Shown: piece after piece, positions 50,255 to 58,681 of the stretch
How positions within the stretch are numbered: position 1 is the stretch's first letter
Layout: every line of letters begins with the position of its first letter
Assembly (NCBI RefSeq): GCF_003315595.1
Contig: NZ_QNQU01000009.1
Span: 1-64,000, forward strand
From: Pedobacter miscanthi
GTDB lineage: Bacteria; Bacteroidota; Bacteroidia; Sphingobacteriales; Sphingobacteriaceae
Length of the DNA: 64,000 nucleotides
Reading direction: 5' to 3'
The notes under the pieces: model-generated
Databases searched by the model: none
What the model was told of the DNA's origin: nothing
What the model saw: the letters and a program-made list of their open reading frames with translations, nothing else
Translations under genes and position numbers: made by a program

Positions 50255-50809
50255 ATGGAAGACATCAACCCCTGGAAAACGCTGGAGAGTGAAATAAAAT
50301 ATGATAACAACTGGATCCGTTTAACCGAACACCAGGTGATTAACCCGTCAGGTGGAAAGGGTATTTATGGTACCGTCCATTTTAAAAACCTGGCCATCGG
50401 CATCCTCCCTTTAGACGAAAATTACAATACCTGGCTCGTTGGTCAGTACCGTTATGCGTTAAATGCCTATAGCTGGGAAATCCCCGAAGGCGGCGGTCCG
50501 TTAAATGAAGTACCTCTGGAAAGCGCTCGGAGAGAATTATTGGAGGAAACCGGAATGAGCGCCAAAAACTGGAAAGAAATTCAAAGAATGCACCTTTCCA
50601 ATTCTGTGAGCGATGAACTAAGCATTATTTATGTAGCTACCGGTTTAATTGAAGGCATTGCCATGCCCGAAGAAACGGAAGAACTGGTAGTTAAAAAATT
50701 GCCTTTTGAGGAAGCGTATAACATGGTATTAAACGGACAAATTACCGATTCGATGAGCGTGGCAGCCATTCTTAAAGCCAGGCTAATGATACTGAATAGC
50801 GAATTGTAA
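50255..50809 (+). CDS. Nudix hydrolase
   Basis: 184 residues from MEDINPWKTL. A frame beginning at 50162 lies inside the terminator and is rejected. The Nudix box matches G-x5-E-x7-R-E-U-x-E-E-x-G-U (G-G-G-P-L-N-E ... R-R-E-L-L-E-E-T-G-M, ~83-105). The preceding W-L-V-G-Q-Y-R-Y-A-L and Y-S-W-E-I-P-E-G-G-G resemble ADP-ribose pyrophosphatases, so NDP-sugar or ADP-ribose hydrolysis is the best guess. The start is preceded by TATCTTG-cagc, close to the leaderless pattern seen elsewhere in the window. Confidence 0.9.
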   Translation: MEDINPWKTLESEIKYDNNWIRLTEHQVINPSGGKGIYGTVHFKNLAIGILPLDENYNTWLVGQYRYALNAYSWEIPEGGGPLNEVPLESARRELLEETGMSAKNWKEIQRMHLSNSVSDELSIIYVATGLIEGIAMPEETEELVVKKLPFEEAYNMVLNGQITDSMSVAAILKARLMILNSEL

Positions 50810-50826
50810 CGACACGCAATCACCAA

Positions 50827-50843
50827 ATGTTCCTACGGAACAT
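50827..50843. repeat. REP-like palindrome 1 (atgttcc-tac-ggaacat)
   Basis: 7-bp perfect arms, 3-nt centre, first in the group upstream of the Y1 transposase. Confidence 0.8.
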
Positions 50844-50873
50844 CAAAAATATTTCATATTTTTTCTACCCAGG

Positions 50874-50894
50874 ATATGTCCCGATGGGACATAT
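50874..50894. repeat. REP-like palindrome 2 (atatgtccc-gat-gggacatat)
   Basis: 9-bp perfect arms, 3-nt centre. The following attaaag also ends each 100-bp tandem unit. Confidence 0.85.
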
Positions 50895-50901
50895 TAAAGC
50901 C

Positions 50902-51300
50902 CTAACTGTATAAATCAACCTGGTTATTAAAATCGAAAACCATTTTGCTTCCTTTACATCCAGTAAATCTATTTTCTGTCCCGTAGAACCTATTAAAGAT
51001 CTAACTGTATAAATCAACCTAGTTATTAAAATTGAAAAGCACATTGCGTCTTTTTACGGCCAATAAATCTATTTTTTGTCCTGTAGAATCTATTAAAGCC
51101 CTAACTGTATAAATCAATCTGGTTATTAAAATCAAAAACCATATTGCTTCTTTTTACCTCAAGCAAATCCATTTTGTGTCTCATAGAATATATTAAAGCT
51201 CTAACTATATTAATCAATCTGGTTATTATAATCGAAAGCCGCATTGCTTTACCTCCGATAATAATGCTATTTGCTGTCCCGTAGGGACAATTCATCGGTA
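50902..51300. repeat. Four tandem copies of a ~100-bp unit
   Basis: Units start at 50902, 51001, 51101 and 51201 with ctaact(g/a)tat(a/t)aatcaa. Each continues (c/t)ct(g/a)gttatta, a variable middle ending (a/c)aatc(t/c)attttntgtc, and a degraded palindrome (tgtcccgtagaacc, tgtcctgtagaatc, tgtctcatagaata) before tattaaag. Period 99, 100 and 100 bp. The last unit ends in an intact palindrome. No open gene in the array. Confidence 0.9.
51275..51289. repeat. REP-like palindrome 3 (tgtccc-gta-gggaca)
   Basis: 6-bp perfect arms, 3-nt centre, end of the fourth tandem unit. Confidence 0.8.
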
Positions 51301-51324
51301 AAAAAAATACGAAAAGCATTTTTT

Positions 51325-51339
51325 CGTTCCCTAGGAACG
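51325..51339. repeat. REP-like palindrome 4 (cgttcc-cta-ggaacg)
   Basis: 6-bp perfect arms, 3-nt centre. From here to 51496 (leader of the transposase gene) only a partial relative is visible (gagacaaatccccggtagaacg near 51451). Confidence 0.8.
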
Positions 51340-51496
51340 TTTAGTACATTCAATATGTTATGGAATTCCGGAAATATTTCTTAATTTGAGTAATCAATTG
51401 CCAGAAGCAATTGAAACCTATCCCAAATTAACCTGCTTGTTGTCTTTGGAGAGACAAATCCCCGGTAGAACGTTAAATATTTAATCCATTAACGCT

Positions 51497-51958
51497 ATGC
51501 CAAATACCTATACCCAATTGCATATTCAATTTGCATTTGCTGTTAAATTCCGCGCTTCATTAATTCAACCCCATTGGAAAGAGCAGCTCTTAAAATATAT
51601 TACAGGAATATTTCAGGCAAATACCCATAAAATGATCCAGATCAACTGTATGCCCGACCATATTCATATTCTCATCGGAATGCGCCCACATCAATCTATT
51701 TCCAGTTTGATCCAAAATGTAAAAACGGAAAGCTCGAAATGGGTTAACAACCAAGGTTTTTGCAAGAGTAAATTTGCATGGCAGGAAGGTTATGGGGCAT
51801 TTTCTTACTCGAAGGGACATGTAGAAAATGTGATCAGATATATCAAAAATCAGGAACAGCACCACAAAAAGAAAACCTTTTTAGGAGAATATGCAGGCCT
51901 TTTAAAAGACTTTGATATCAACTACGAAGAAAAATACATCTTCAAAGAACCAGAATAA
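51497..51958 (+). CDS. REP-associated / IS200-like Y1 tyrosine transposase
   Basis: 153 residues, the full length of a single-domain TnpA-like protein. The HUH motif is in M-P-D-H-I-H-I-L-I-G (residues ~52-61). The catalytic tyrosine is in V-I-R-Y-I-K-N-Q-E-Q-H-H (~114-125), with the conserved Gln four residues on. Such enzymes nick and rejoin single-stranded DNA at hairpins. No tnpB or second ORF is adjacent, and palindromes and a tandem array sit just upstream, as expected for a RAYT, a transposase tied to dispersed palindromes. Frame intact, so it may be active. Confidence 0.92.
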   Translation: MPNTYTQLHIQFAFAVKFRASLIQPHWKEQLLKYITGIFQANTHKMIQINCMPDHIHILIGMRPHQSISSLIQNVKTESSKWVNNQGFCKSKFAWQEGYGAFSYSKGHVENVIRYIKNQEQHHKKKTFLGEYAGLLKDFDINYEEKYIFKEPE

Positions 51959-51966
51959 TTTATTAT

Positions 51967-51974
51967 TATCTTTG
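51967..51974 (+). promoter_or_regulatory. -7 box TATCTTTG
   Basis: TAnnTTTG, 20 bp before the acyltransferase ATG and 8 bp after the transposase stop. Confidence 0.5.
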
Positions 51975-51994
51975 CCATCTATTTAATCAAGCAG

Positions 51995-52753
51995 ATGAGC
52001 AAGCTTTTCGGATATATTTTAAGCCCAATTTTTTATATTTTCTTTGGATTAACGCTTTGCATTTTCCACCCCATACAATGGATATGTTTTAAATTTTTCG
52101 GCTATAAAGCACATAAAGTTTCGGTTGATATCCTTAACTTTTTCCTTACCTATTGCCAGGTTTTCCTGTTCAATTCCATCAACTTTAAAAATGAGTACAA
52201 TCTGCCGACCGACCGACCGATTATTTTTGCGGCCAACCATCAGAGTATGTACGATATCCCTTCGCTGATCTGGTTTTTGAAAAAACACAGTGCAAAATTT
52301 ATCTCAAAGATCGAACTTACCAAAGGCATTCCTTCTATATCCATTAACCTGCGTTTAGGTGGCGGAGCAAACATTAACAGAAAAGATAACAAACAGGCCA
52401 TTTCAGAAATCATTAAACTTGGCCGCAGAATGAAAGAAAACAACTGGAGCACAGTGATTTTCCCCGAAGGCACACGTGCAAAAGACGGACAGCTAAAAAC
52501 CTTTCAGTTTGGCGGCATTGCTACCATTTTAAAGGTAGTACCCGATGCACTGGTAGTTCCGGTAGCAATAGAAAATTCGTGGAAAATTGTGCGCTTTGGC
52601 ATGTTTCCATTAACTACGGGCAATGCCTTAAAATGGACAGTTTTAAAACCGATAGAGCCCGGAGTAAAAACAGCTAACGAAATTACCCTCGAAGTAGAAA
52701 ACGAAATCAGGAAAGTTTTAGGCCAGCCAATGGAGCAGCCAGCTACGCTGTAA
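51995..52753 (+). CDS. 1-acyl-sn-glycerol-3-phosphate acyltransferase (PlsC family)
   Basis: 252 residues. N-terminal membrane segment (~5-35). Block I A-A-N-H-Q-S-M-Y-D (NHx4D, near residues 79-87), block III F-P-E-G-T-R-A-K-D-G (~155-164), and the usual V-P-V-A-I-E-N-S. It transfers an acyl chain to lysophosphatidic acid in phospholipid synthesis. Own promoter, although only 36 bp downstream of the transposase gene. Confidence 0.92.
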   Translation: MSKLFGYILSPIFYIFFGLTLCIFHPIQWICFKFFGYKAHKVSVDILNFFLTYCQVFLFNSINFKNEYNLPTDRPIIFAANHQSMYDIPSLIWFLKKHSAKFISKIELTKGIPSISINLRLGGGANINRKDNKQAISEIIKLGRRMKENNWSTVIFPEGTRAKDGQLKTFQFGGIATILKVVPDALVVPVAIENSWKIVRFGMFPLTTGNALKWTVLKPIEPGVKTANEITLEVENEIRKVLGQPMEQPATL

Positions 52754-52862
52754 AGAAGTGTTAACTGGTTAATTGTTTAAATCGGTTAATCGAGGTGAAA
52801 CGCTATACGCTTAGCGCCAGCCGCCCATCATCCATCTTACATTTCCCATCATACATCATTCC

Positions 52863-53612
52863 TTAGATGTTCTTATTCCCAATCACCCTGAAAAATTCAT
52901 CTCGGTAGGTATCGCCTACAGGAATAATTTTCTGATTAATGGTAATGCGGCTACGCTCGATGCTTTCAATTTTATCAACCGCAACTATATAAGATTTGTG
53001 TACCCTGATAAACTGGCTTTGTGGCAATGCCTCTTCCATTTTTTTCATGCTCTGCAAGGTAATTACACGTTCATCTTTGGTAAAAATGGAGATGTAATCT
53101 TTTAAACCTTCGATGAATAAAATATCGTGAAGATAGATTTTTTGGATCTTGTGTTCTGTTTTTACGAAAATATAATCCTGTACCGGGTTTGGTGGTGCCG
53201 AAAATGGAGCAGGCGTAACAATCGGCTGCGCAACGCTGGCAGGCGCTTCAACCGGTTTTACCTGGTTGTGCACTTTTTCTACCGCTTTATAAAAACGATC
53301 AAAGGCAATTGGCTTTAGCAGGTAATCAGATACATTCAGATCGTAACTTTCCAAAGCATATTGCGGGTAGGCAGTGGTTAAAATATAATGGCATTTATTA
53401 CCTGCGATCTTTAAAAACTGGATTCCTGTTAATTCAGGCATCTGGATATCCAAAAATACAAGATCAATCCCTCCACCCTGTACAATCTGCAAAGCTTCTA
53501 TCGGGTTTTCGCACCTTTTCACCATGGTTAAAAAAGGTACTTTTGATATATAATCCTGTAAAATATCAAGCGCTAAAGGCTCATCATCAACAACAATACA
53601 GTTTAAGTTCAT
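52863..53612 (-). CDS. LytTR-type DNA-binding response regulator
   Basis: 249 residues. Receiver domain ~1-118 with D-D-E-P near the N terminus, the phospho-acceptor Asp in L-V-F-L-D-I-Q-M-P (~55) and L-K-P-I near 102. A Pro/Ala/Val linker (~120-145) leads to a LytTR domain (~148-245: I-F-V-K-T-E-H-K-I-Q-K-I, F-I-R-V-H-K-S-Y-I-V, I-P-V-G-D-T-Y-R). It is 53 bp downstream of its histidine kinase. LytTR-like direct repeats occur in the intergenic region upstream of the kinase gene. Confidence 0.95.
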   Translation of the reverse strand: MNLNCIVVDDEPLALDILQDYISKVPFLTMVKRCENPIEALQIVQGGGIDLVFLDIQMPELTGIQFLKIAGNKCHYILTTAYPQYALESYDLNVSDYLLKPIAFDRFYKAVEKVHNQVKPVEAPASVAQPIVTPAPFSAPPNPVQDYIFVKTEHKIQKIYLHDILFIEGLKDYISIFTKDERVITLQSMKKMEEALPQSQFIRVHKSYIVAVDKIESIERSRITINQKIIPVGDTYRDEFFRVIGNKNI

Positions 53613-53665
53613 TTTGGTTAATCTATTTAATTCGCGATTTTATTATATCCGGTATGGTTGTCCGG

Positions 53666-54700
53666 TTATATATCAATCATCAGTTCGCAGGTGTAATGGG
53701 TAGCCGAATTTACAACATTTAATTTATATCTGTCGGGATAAACCAATTGTAACCTACGTTCTACATTGGTTAAACCTACGCCTCCCTGCGCATCTTTATT
53801 CTGCTGGTTCTTTTTATTGATTACACTAAAATGCAGAATTTTCTGGTTGGCAATGATATTGATCTTAACCGGTTCGGCCGGATCGTTTACCACACCATGT
53901 TTAAACGCATTTTCGACAAATGAAATCAACATCAACGGAACAATTTTCTGATTGTCTATTTCCCCGTTTAAAGTAAGCTCAATATATGCACCATCTTTAA
54001 ACCTGATTTTCTGCAGCTCAATATAATTGGTTAAATAATCTACCTCTTTGCTTAAAGCTACCGTTGGGGTATTGCTTTCATAAATCATATAACGCATAAT
54101 TTCAGAAAGTTTCATAATCGCATCGGCTGTTTTATCCGATTTCTGATAAGCCAGTGAGTAGATATTATTAAGCGAGTTGAAAAGAAAATGCGGGTTTAAC
54201 TGCGATTTTAAAAACTGGAGTTCCATTTCGCGACGTTCGCTTTCCAGGTTACGCTGAATGCGTTCGCTAGAAAACCAATCGGCGGCAAATTTTATAATAC
54301 AACTCGATACCAAAAAGAATCCGCATAAAAACAATTGAACGAAAAAGTAAGAGTTTATCTGTAAAGTTTTTTTCCCCTGTCCCGCTTCCACGTACTCTAA
54401 CAAATCTTTTGGATTTAATACGGCGATAACGGTTTTAATCAGCGCACCAGCTCCCAATAACACGATAAAGGTTAGAATATACAAAAAGTACCTCTTCTTA
54501 TTTTTTATTAACTGCGGTATAAGTATTAGATAATTAATATAGAACAAAGAAACATTAATGATCCCAAACCCTACCAAAGTGATCATATAATGCTTAACAC
54601 TGCCCCGCTCCGGACTGAGAAAAAACCCCAGTATGATAATAAAAGATATCATTACCCAGTATATAGCATGTAATATTAAAGGCCCTTTACTCTGTTTCAT
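53666..54700 (-). CDS. LytS-type sensor histidine kinase (His_kinase domain)
   Basis: 344 residues from M-K-Q-S-K-G-P; eight more codons are open. Four membrane helices (~10-135) form the sensor, with no extracellular domain of size. The cytoplasmic kinase has the phospho-acceptor motif L-K-S-Q-L-N-P-H-F-L-F-N-S-L-N-N near 173-188. The ATPase part has a V-E-N-A-F-K-H-G N-box and G-V-G-L-T-N G-box. Partner of the LytTR regulator. The few-loop sensor suits a membrane-stress or peptide signal. Confidence 0.95.
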   Translation of the reverse strand: MKQSKGPLILHAIYWVMISFIIILGFFLSPERGSVKHYMITLVGFGIINVSLFYINYLILIPQLIKNKKRYFLYILTFIVLLGAGALIKTVIAVLNPKDLLEYVEAGQGKKTLQINSYFFVQLFLCGFFLVSSCIIKFAADWFSSERIQRNLESERREMELQFLKSQLNPHFLFNSLNNIYSLAYQKSDKTADAIMKLSEIMRYMIYESNTPTVALSKEVDYLTNYIELQKIRFKDGAYIELTLNGEIDNQKIVPLMLISFVENAFKHGVVNDPAEPVKINIIANQKILHFSVINKKNQQNKDAQGGVGLTNVERRLQLVYPDRYKLNVVNSATHYTCELMIDI

Positions 54701-54801
54701 TTGAAATTTATTAAAAATTGGCAAAACCTATACACGTTTAATTAACGCATATTGTTCAAAGCCACAAAATAAATAAAGTTTTATCGATTTACTTACACAA
54801 T

Positions 54802-54860
54802 CTACCAACGGGCATTTTTTTTCTACCAACGGCCCAATGGGCAATTTTTATCGACCAACG
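54802..54860. promoter_or_regulatory. LytTR-like direct repeats in divergent intergenic region
   Basis: ctaccaacg occurs at 54802-54810 and 54823-54831, a 9-bp direct repeat separated by 12 bp, the layout LytTR proteins bind. A third copy, cgaccaacg, lies at 54852-54860. Read on the other strand each contains cgttggt, close to the general LytTR half-site. It sits between the kinase gene (minus) and the small-protein/ABC operon (plus). Confidence 0.6.
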
Positions 54861-54960
54861 CCAAAAATGTCTGTTGATCTAGAATCTTGAACACTTGGTA
54901 TAATAGATTTTAGCAGGAAGTTTTTCCTGTGTTTCTTTGAATCATCAAAACGAAAACAAT

Positions 54961-55218
54961 ATGAAAACTACATCAGCAATCAACTTAAAAAATCAAACAG
55001 TAATGGCTGATGGTATTTTCGCAGCCTCTCAAATAAAACAAAACATCATGAAAAAGTTAGGAAACACATCACCATTTTTACTTCTATTATTACCAGTATT
55101 TATGATGATTATTTTAACACTTACCGTAAGCACCAGTCAGAATGATGCAGAAATAGTAGTTAAACCTGCAAAAACCTCCAACACCATCGTAACACAGGCC
55201 ACTGCTATTTTTAAATAA
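54961..55218 (+). CDS. Small single-pass membrane protein preceding an ABC exporter
   Basis: 85 residues from an ATG; an upstream TTG frame (54937) is less likely. Polar N-terminal ~35 residues, one hydrophobic helix at ~40-62 (F-L-L-L-L-L-P-V-F-M-M-I-I-L-T-L-T-V) and a polar tail. No family recognised. It lies 5 bp before the ATPase gene, so it is the first gene of the operon. It could be a regulatory subunit of the exporter or a leader-type protein; neither is proved. Confidence 0.65.
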   Translation: MKTTSAINLKNQTVMADGIFAASQIKQNIMKKLGNTSPFLLLLLPVFMMIILTLTVSTSQNDAEIVVKPAKTSNTIVTQATAIFK

Positions 55219-55223
55219 TAGCA

Positions 55224-56132
55224 ATGGGAAATTACGCAATCGAAACCGTAGGTTTAAACTTTAACTTTGGTAATCAAACCATTGTAAAAGATTTATCGTT
55301 ACAGGTACCAAAAGGCAGCATTTATGGCTTTTTGGGGCCAAATGGAGCCGGAAAAACAACCACTATAAAAATTTTGCTTAACCTGCTGAAATCACCCTCA
55401 GATCAGGTTTTTATATTCGGCAAAGAAATAAACAGCAACCGCATTGCCATTTTAAAGCGTGTAGGTGCTTTGGTAGAACAACCTGCTATTTACGGACATT
55501 TAACAGGCAAAGAAAACCTGATTAACCGCTGTATCCTCCTCGGTATTAAAAAAACCAAAGCCGCCGAAATGTTAGCTCTTGTAGGTTTAACCGATGCGGC
55601 AAATAAAAAAGCCAGTAAGTACTCTTTAGGGATGAAACAACGTTTGGGCATTGCACAGGCACTAATCTCTGATCCCGAATTGCTGCTTTTGGATGAACCT
55701 ACCAATGGGTTGGATCCAAATGGCATTATTGAGGTGCGTAACCTGATGATTGAATTGGCCACCAAACACCAAAAAACCATACTCGTATCGAGCCACTTAC
55801 TGGCAGAAATAGAAAGAACTGCCACTCATGTGGGCATCATCAACAAAGGCCAGCTGTTATTTCAGGGTACTATTGATGAACTTCATCAGTTGAGCAAACC
55901 CATGCTCGAAATTGAAGTGAATAAGATCGGAAATGCAAGTGCTTTTATCGCAAAGGCCGGGTACGAAATCGTTACCCAAACCGACAAAAAAATTACTGTC
56001 CCATTTACTTCAGCTCAAAAAAGCGGCGAATTAAATACACTGCTCGTTCAGAACGGATTTACAGTAAGCAGCCTTTATCAACAAAGAAAAGACCTCGAAA
56101 ATTTATTCCTGGATATTACCAAAACAAACTAA
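55224..56132 (+). CDS. ABC transporter ATP-binding protein
   Basis: 302 residues. Walker A G-P-N-G-A-G-K-T-T (~38-46), signature Y-S-L-G-M-K-Q-R-L, Walker B L-L-L-L-D-E-P-T-N-G-L-D-P, and the switch histidine in V-S-S-H-L-L. The C-terminal extension is that of bacitracin/lantibiotic-immunity-type ABC-2 ATPases. It pairs with the permease starting 1 bp after its stop. Probably exports or detoxifies a peptide-like compound under LytTR control. Confidence 0.95.
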   Translation: MGNYAIETVGLNFNFGNQTIVKDLSLQVPKGSIYGFLGPNGAGKTTTIKILLNLLKSPSDQVFIFGKEINSNRIAILKRVGALVEQPAIYGHLTGKENLINRCILLGIKKTKAAEMLALVGLTDAANKKASKYSLGMKQRLGIAQALISDPELLLLDEPTNGLDPNGIIEVRNLMIELATKHQKTILVSSHLLAEIERTATHVGIINKGQLLFQGTIDELHQLSKPMLEIEVNKIGNASAFIAKAGYEIVTQTDKKITVPFTSAQKSGELNTLLVQNGFTVSSLYQQRKDLENLFLDITKTN

Positions 56133-56133
56133 C

Positions 56134-56931
56134 ATGCGTACGCTCTATATATCTTTAATATCAGAATATTATAAATCGCGGAAAACACTGGCTTTTTGGG
56201 CGGCGATTTTGTTGCCAGTGATCATTTGTGGCCTTATCACCTTTGGATTTTACAACGGACGGACAGAAATCATCGCAGCACATAATCCACCTTTAATGCT
56301 ATGGGGCAAGTATAGCGGCGCTGCTCTGGGCGTAATGGGTTTGTTAATTATGCCTTTCTATGTAATATTTATGGCTTTTTCAGTCAATAATATCGAACAT
56401 AAGAATGATACCTGGAAAATGCTTTTTGCACAGCCTTTAAATAAGTTTGCCATTTATGCGGCCAAATACCTTTATGCTGTATTTTTAATATTCCTTTGCT
56501 TATTCCTTTTTGCTACTTTAACCTTTGCTTTTGCCCATTTATTGCAGCTTTTGGTTCCTGAATATAATTTTAATCAATACAATCCGCTGGATATCCTCAT
56601 CAATTCATACGCTAAACTTTTCCTGTCATCATTAGGGATTTTATCCATCCAGTTTATTTTGAGCTTACTATGGGGCGATTTTCTTAAACCTATGGGCATT
56701 GGTTTTGTTGGCACGATTATGGGCATTATAGGTGCTAATGTAGGCTGGAAATATGCTTATCTCATACCATATTCACTACCATCGCTAGCTTTAAGAATCA
56801 CTAAAGTTAAAAAATCGGGCAATCCTTTAGATATTCCGGTTTTTACACAGGAAATATGGACAAGCTTAATCTATGCGGCCATTCTTTTCATTATCGGCTA
56901 TTTTATTGTAACCAAAAAAAGCATAAAATAG
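56134..56931 (+). CDS. ABC-2 type permease
   Basis: 265 residues, six hydrophobic segments. The N terminus S-E-Y-Y-K-S-R-K-T-L-A-F-W-A-A, then H-K-N-D-T-W-K-M-L-F-A-Q-P after TM2, resembles the lantibiotic-immunity MutE/EpiE-type permeases. Translation-coupled to the ATPase. Confidence 0.92.
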   Translation: MRTLYISLISEYYKSRKTLAFWAAILLPVIICGLITFGFYNGRTEIIAAHNPPLMLWGKYSGAALGVMGLLIMPFYVIFMAFSVNNIEHKNDTWKMLFAQPLNKFAIYAAKYLYAVFLIFLCLFLFATLTFAFAHLLQLLVPEYNFNQYNPLDILINSYAKLFLSSLGILSIQFILSLLWGDFLKPMGIGFVGTIMGIIGANVGWKYAYLIPYSLPSLALRITKVKKSGNPLDIPVFTQEIWTSLIYAAILFIIGYFIVTKKSIK

Positions 56932-57018
56932 GATAATCGTGTAAAAATATCATTAGAAATTAATTTGAAGGGGTTTAAAGCGTATTTTAGACTAAAATCA
57001 CCTAACAAATTATTCCGA

Positions 57019-58587
57019 ATGATCAAAAGATTTACCACAACCGCATTGGCTTTTAGCCTGTGCCTTTCAGCTTTTGCACAAGATACCCCTGATGCAGCTG
57101 TAGTACAAAAAATAAGAAAAGAAGGTTTGGAACATTCGAAGGCAATGGACATTGCTTTTAACCTGACGGATGTTAGCGGACCGCGTTTATCAAATTCGCC
57201 CGGCTTAAAAAAAGCACAGGAATGGGCTGTAAAACAACTTACCGACTGGGGATTGAAAAATGCCCACCTCGAAGCCTGGGGAACTTTCGGTAAAGGCTGG
57301 CAGATTGATAAATACTATGCAGCTACCACTCTTCCTTATTATCATGCCATTATTGCCTCGCCAAAAGCCTGGACACCCGGCACAAACGGGCCGATAAAAT
57401 CTGAGGTCATCTTAATCAAAGCCGATAGTGTTGCAGATTTAGCAAAATATAAGGGCAAATTGGCCGGAAAAATCATCATGATGGATCAGGGCACACCGCT
57501 TACAAGTGGTATCAAAGCCGATTTTTCACGTTATGCAGATACAACCCTTGCGCAAATGGCTGCAGCAAAACCGCAGGCAGCCGGAGCAAGGCAACGCCCT
57601 GCAGGCGGGCCGATGGCTGATAGAATGGCGCAGATGATGAAAATGCGTGAAATCCGTGCAGCCATGAATACCATGCTGGTAGAAGAAAAAGTTGGTTTGA
57701 TTTTAACGTATGCCCGCGGTGGACAGGGAACATTTTTTACCAGCAACGGTGCATCGTATGCACTGGATGCCAAACCTGTTTCACCGGAACTGGAAGTAGC
57801 AGCAGAAGATTTCCTACATATATTACGCTTATTACGTGCAGGCAAGCAGGTAGAGGTAGAAGCCGATATCAAAACTTCGTTTTACGATCAGGATCCACAG
57901 GGCTATAACGTAATTGCCGAAATACCCGGAACCGATAAAAAACTAAAAGATGAAGTGGTAATGATCGGCGGTCACTTCGATTCGTGGCATGCTGCTACCG
58001 GCGCAACAGATAATGCCGCCGGCTCTACCGTGATGATGGAAGCCATGCGCATTTTAAAAGCAATAGATTTTAAACCAAAACGTACCATCCGTATTGCATT
58101 ATGGAGCTCGGAAGAGCAAGGCCTGTTTGGTTCAAGAGGTTATGTAGCAAAACATTTCGGCGATCCTAAAACCATGATACTAACACCCGATCAGAAAAAA
58201 ATATCGGCTTATTATAACCTCGATAATGGAACAGGGAAAATCCGTGGTGTTTATTTACAGGGAAATGCAGCGGCCGGTCCTATTTTTCAGAGCTGGCTAA
58301 CGCCGTTTAACGATCTTGGTGCAACAACCGTTACCATCAACAATACCGGTGGTACCGATCATCAGGCTTTTGATGCTGTAGGTATACCGGGTTTCCAGTT
58401 TATCCAGGATCCTGCAGATTATAATACCCGTACTCACCATAGTAATATGGATACCTACGACAGACTTGTTGAAGATGATTTGAAACAGGCAGCAACCATT
58501 ATTGCTTCGTTTGTTTACAATACTTCGCAACGTGAAGCACAAATCCCGAGAAAAGAATTGCTTGCCCCGCAACCCGCGAGGCCATAA
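57019..58587 (+). CDS. M28 family zinc aminopeptidase, exported
   Basis: 522 residues from MIKRFTTT; the longer TTG frame lacks signal character. Signal peptide ~1-20 (S-A-F-A-Q). A PA-type insert (~120-280) interrupts the chain, with an Ala/Gln/Met-rich stretch near 175-200. The M28 site includes G-G-H-F-D-S-W (H and D ligands), G-A-T-D-N-A-A-G, the catalytic W-S-S-E-E-Q-G-L-F-G-S and a final H-H-S-N-M-D-T-Y-D. Likely a periplasmic dipeptidase or aminopeptidase. Monocistronic with a terminator. Confidence 0.93.
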   Translation: MIKRFTTTALAFSLCLSAFAQDTPDAAVVQKIRKEGLEHSKAMDIAFNLTDVSGPRLSNSPGLKKAQEWAVKQLTDWGLKNAHLEAWGTFGKGWQIDKYYAATTLPYYHAIIASPKAWTPGTNGPIKSEVILIKADSVADLAKYKGKLAGKIIMMDQGTPLTSGIKADFSRYADTTLAQMAAAKPQAAGARQRPAGGPMADRMAQMMKMREIRAAMNTMLVEEKVGLILTYARGGQGTFFTSNGASYALDAKPVSPELEVAAEDFLHILRLLRAGKQVEVEADIKTSFYDQDPQGYNVIAEIPGTDKKLKDEVVMIGGHFDSWHAATGATDNAAGSTVMMEAMRILKAIDFKPKRTIRIALWSSEEQGLFGSRGYVAKHFGDPKTMILTPDQKKISAYYNLDNGTGKIRGVYLQGNAAAGPIFQSWLTPFNDLGATTVTINNTGGTDHQAFDAVGIPGFQFIQDPADYNTRTHHSNMDTYDRLVEDDLKQAATIIASFVYNTSQREAQIPRKELLAPQPARP

Positions 58588-58602
58588 AGTGCCATAAATA
58601 CA

Positions 58603-58645
58603 AAAGCCTGCTGATTTGACTTTAGAAATCAAATAGCAGGCTTTG
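58603..58645 (+). terminator. Hairpin terminator
   Basis: aaagcctgct (58603-58612) and agcaggcttt (58635-58644), with a second inner pairing gattt/aaatc. T tract short. Confidence 0.7.
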
Positions 58646-58681
58646 CTGTTAGACTGAGAGGTTATAACATATTTTTAATCC

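Noticed and set aside
50902..51300. CRISPR array
   Set aside because: The whole ~100-bp unit repeats, with variation throughout, instead of short constant repeats and unrelated spacers. No cas genes are present.
51497..51958. Complete IS200/IS605 insertion sequence with tnpB
   Set aside because: No tnpB or iscB-like gene follows; the next gene is a PlsC acyltransferase with its own promoter. The REP-associated class fits better.
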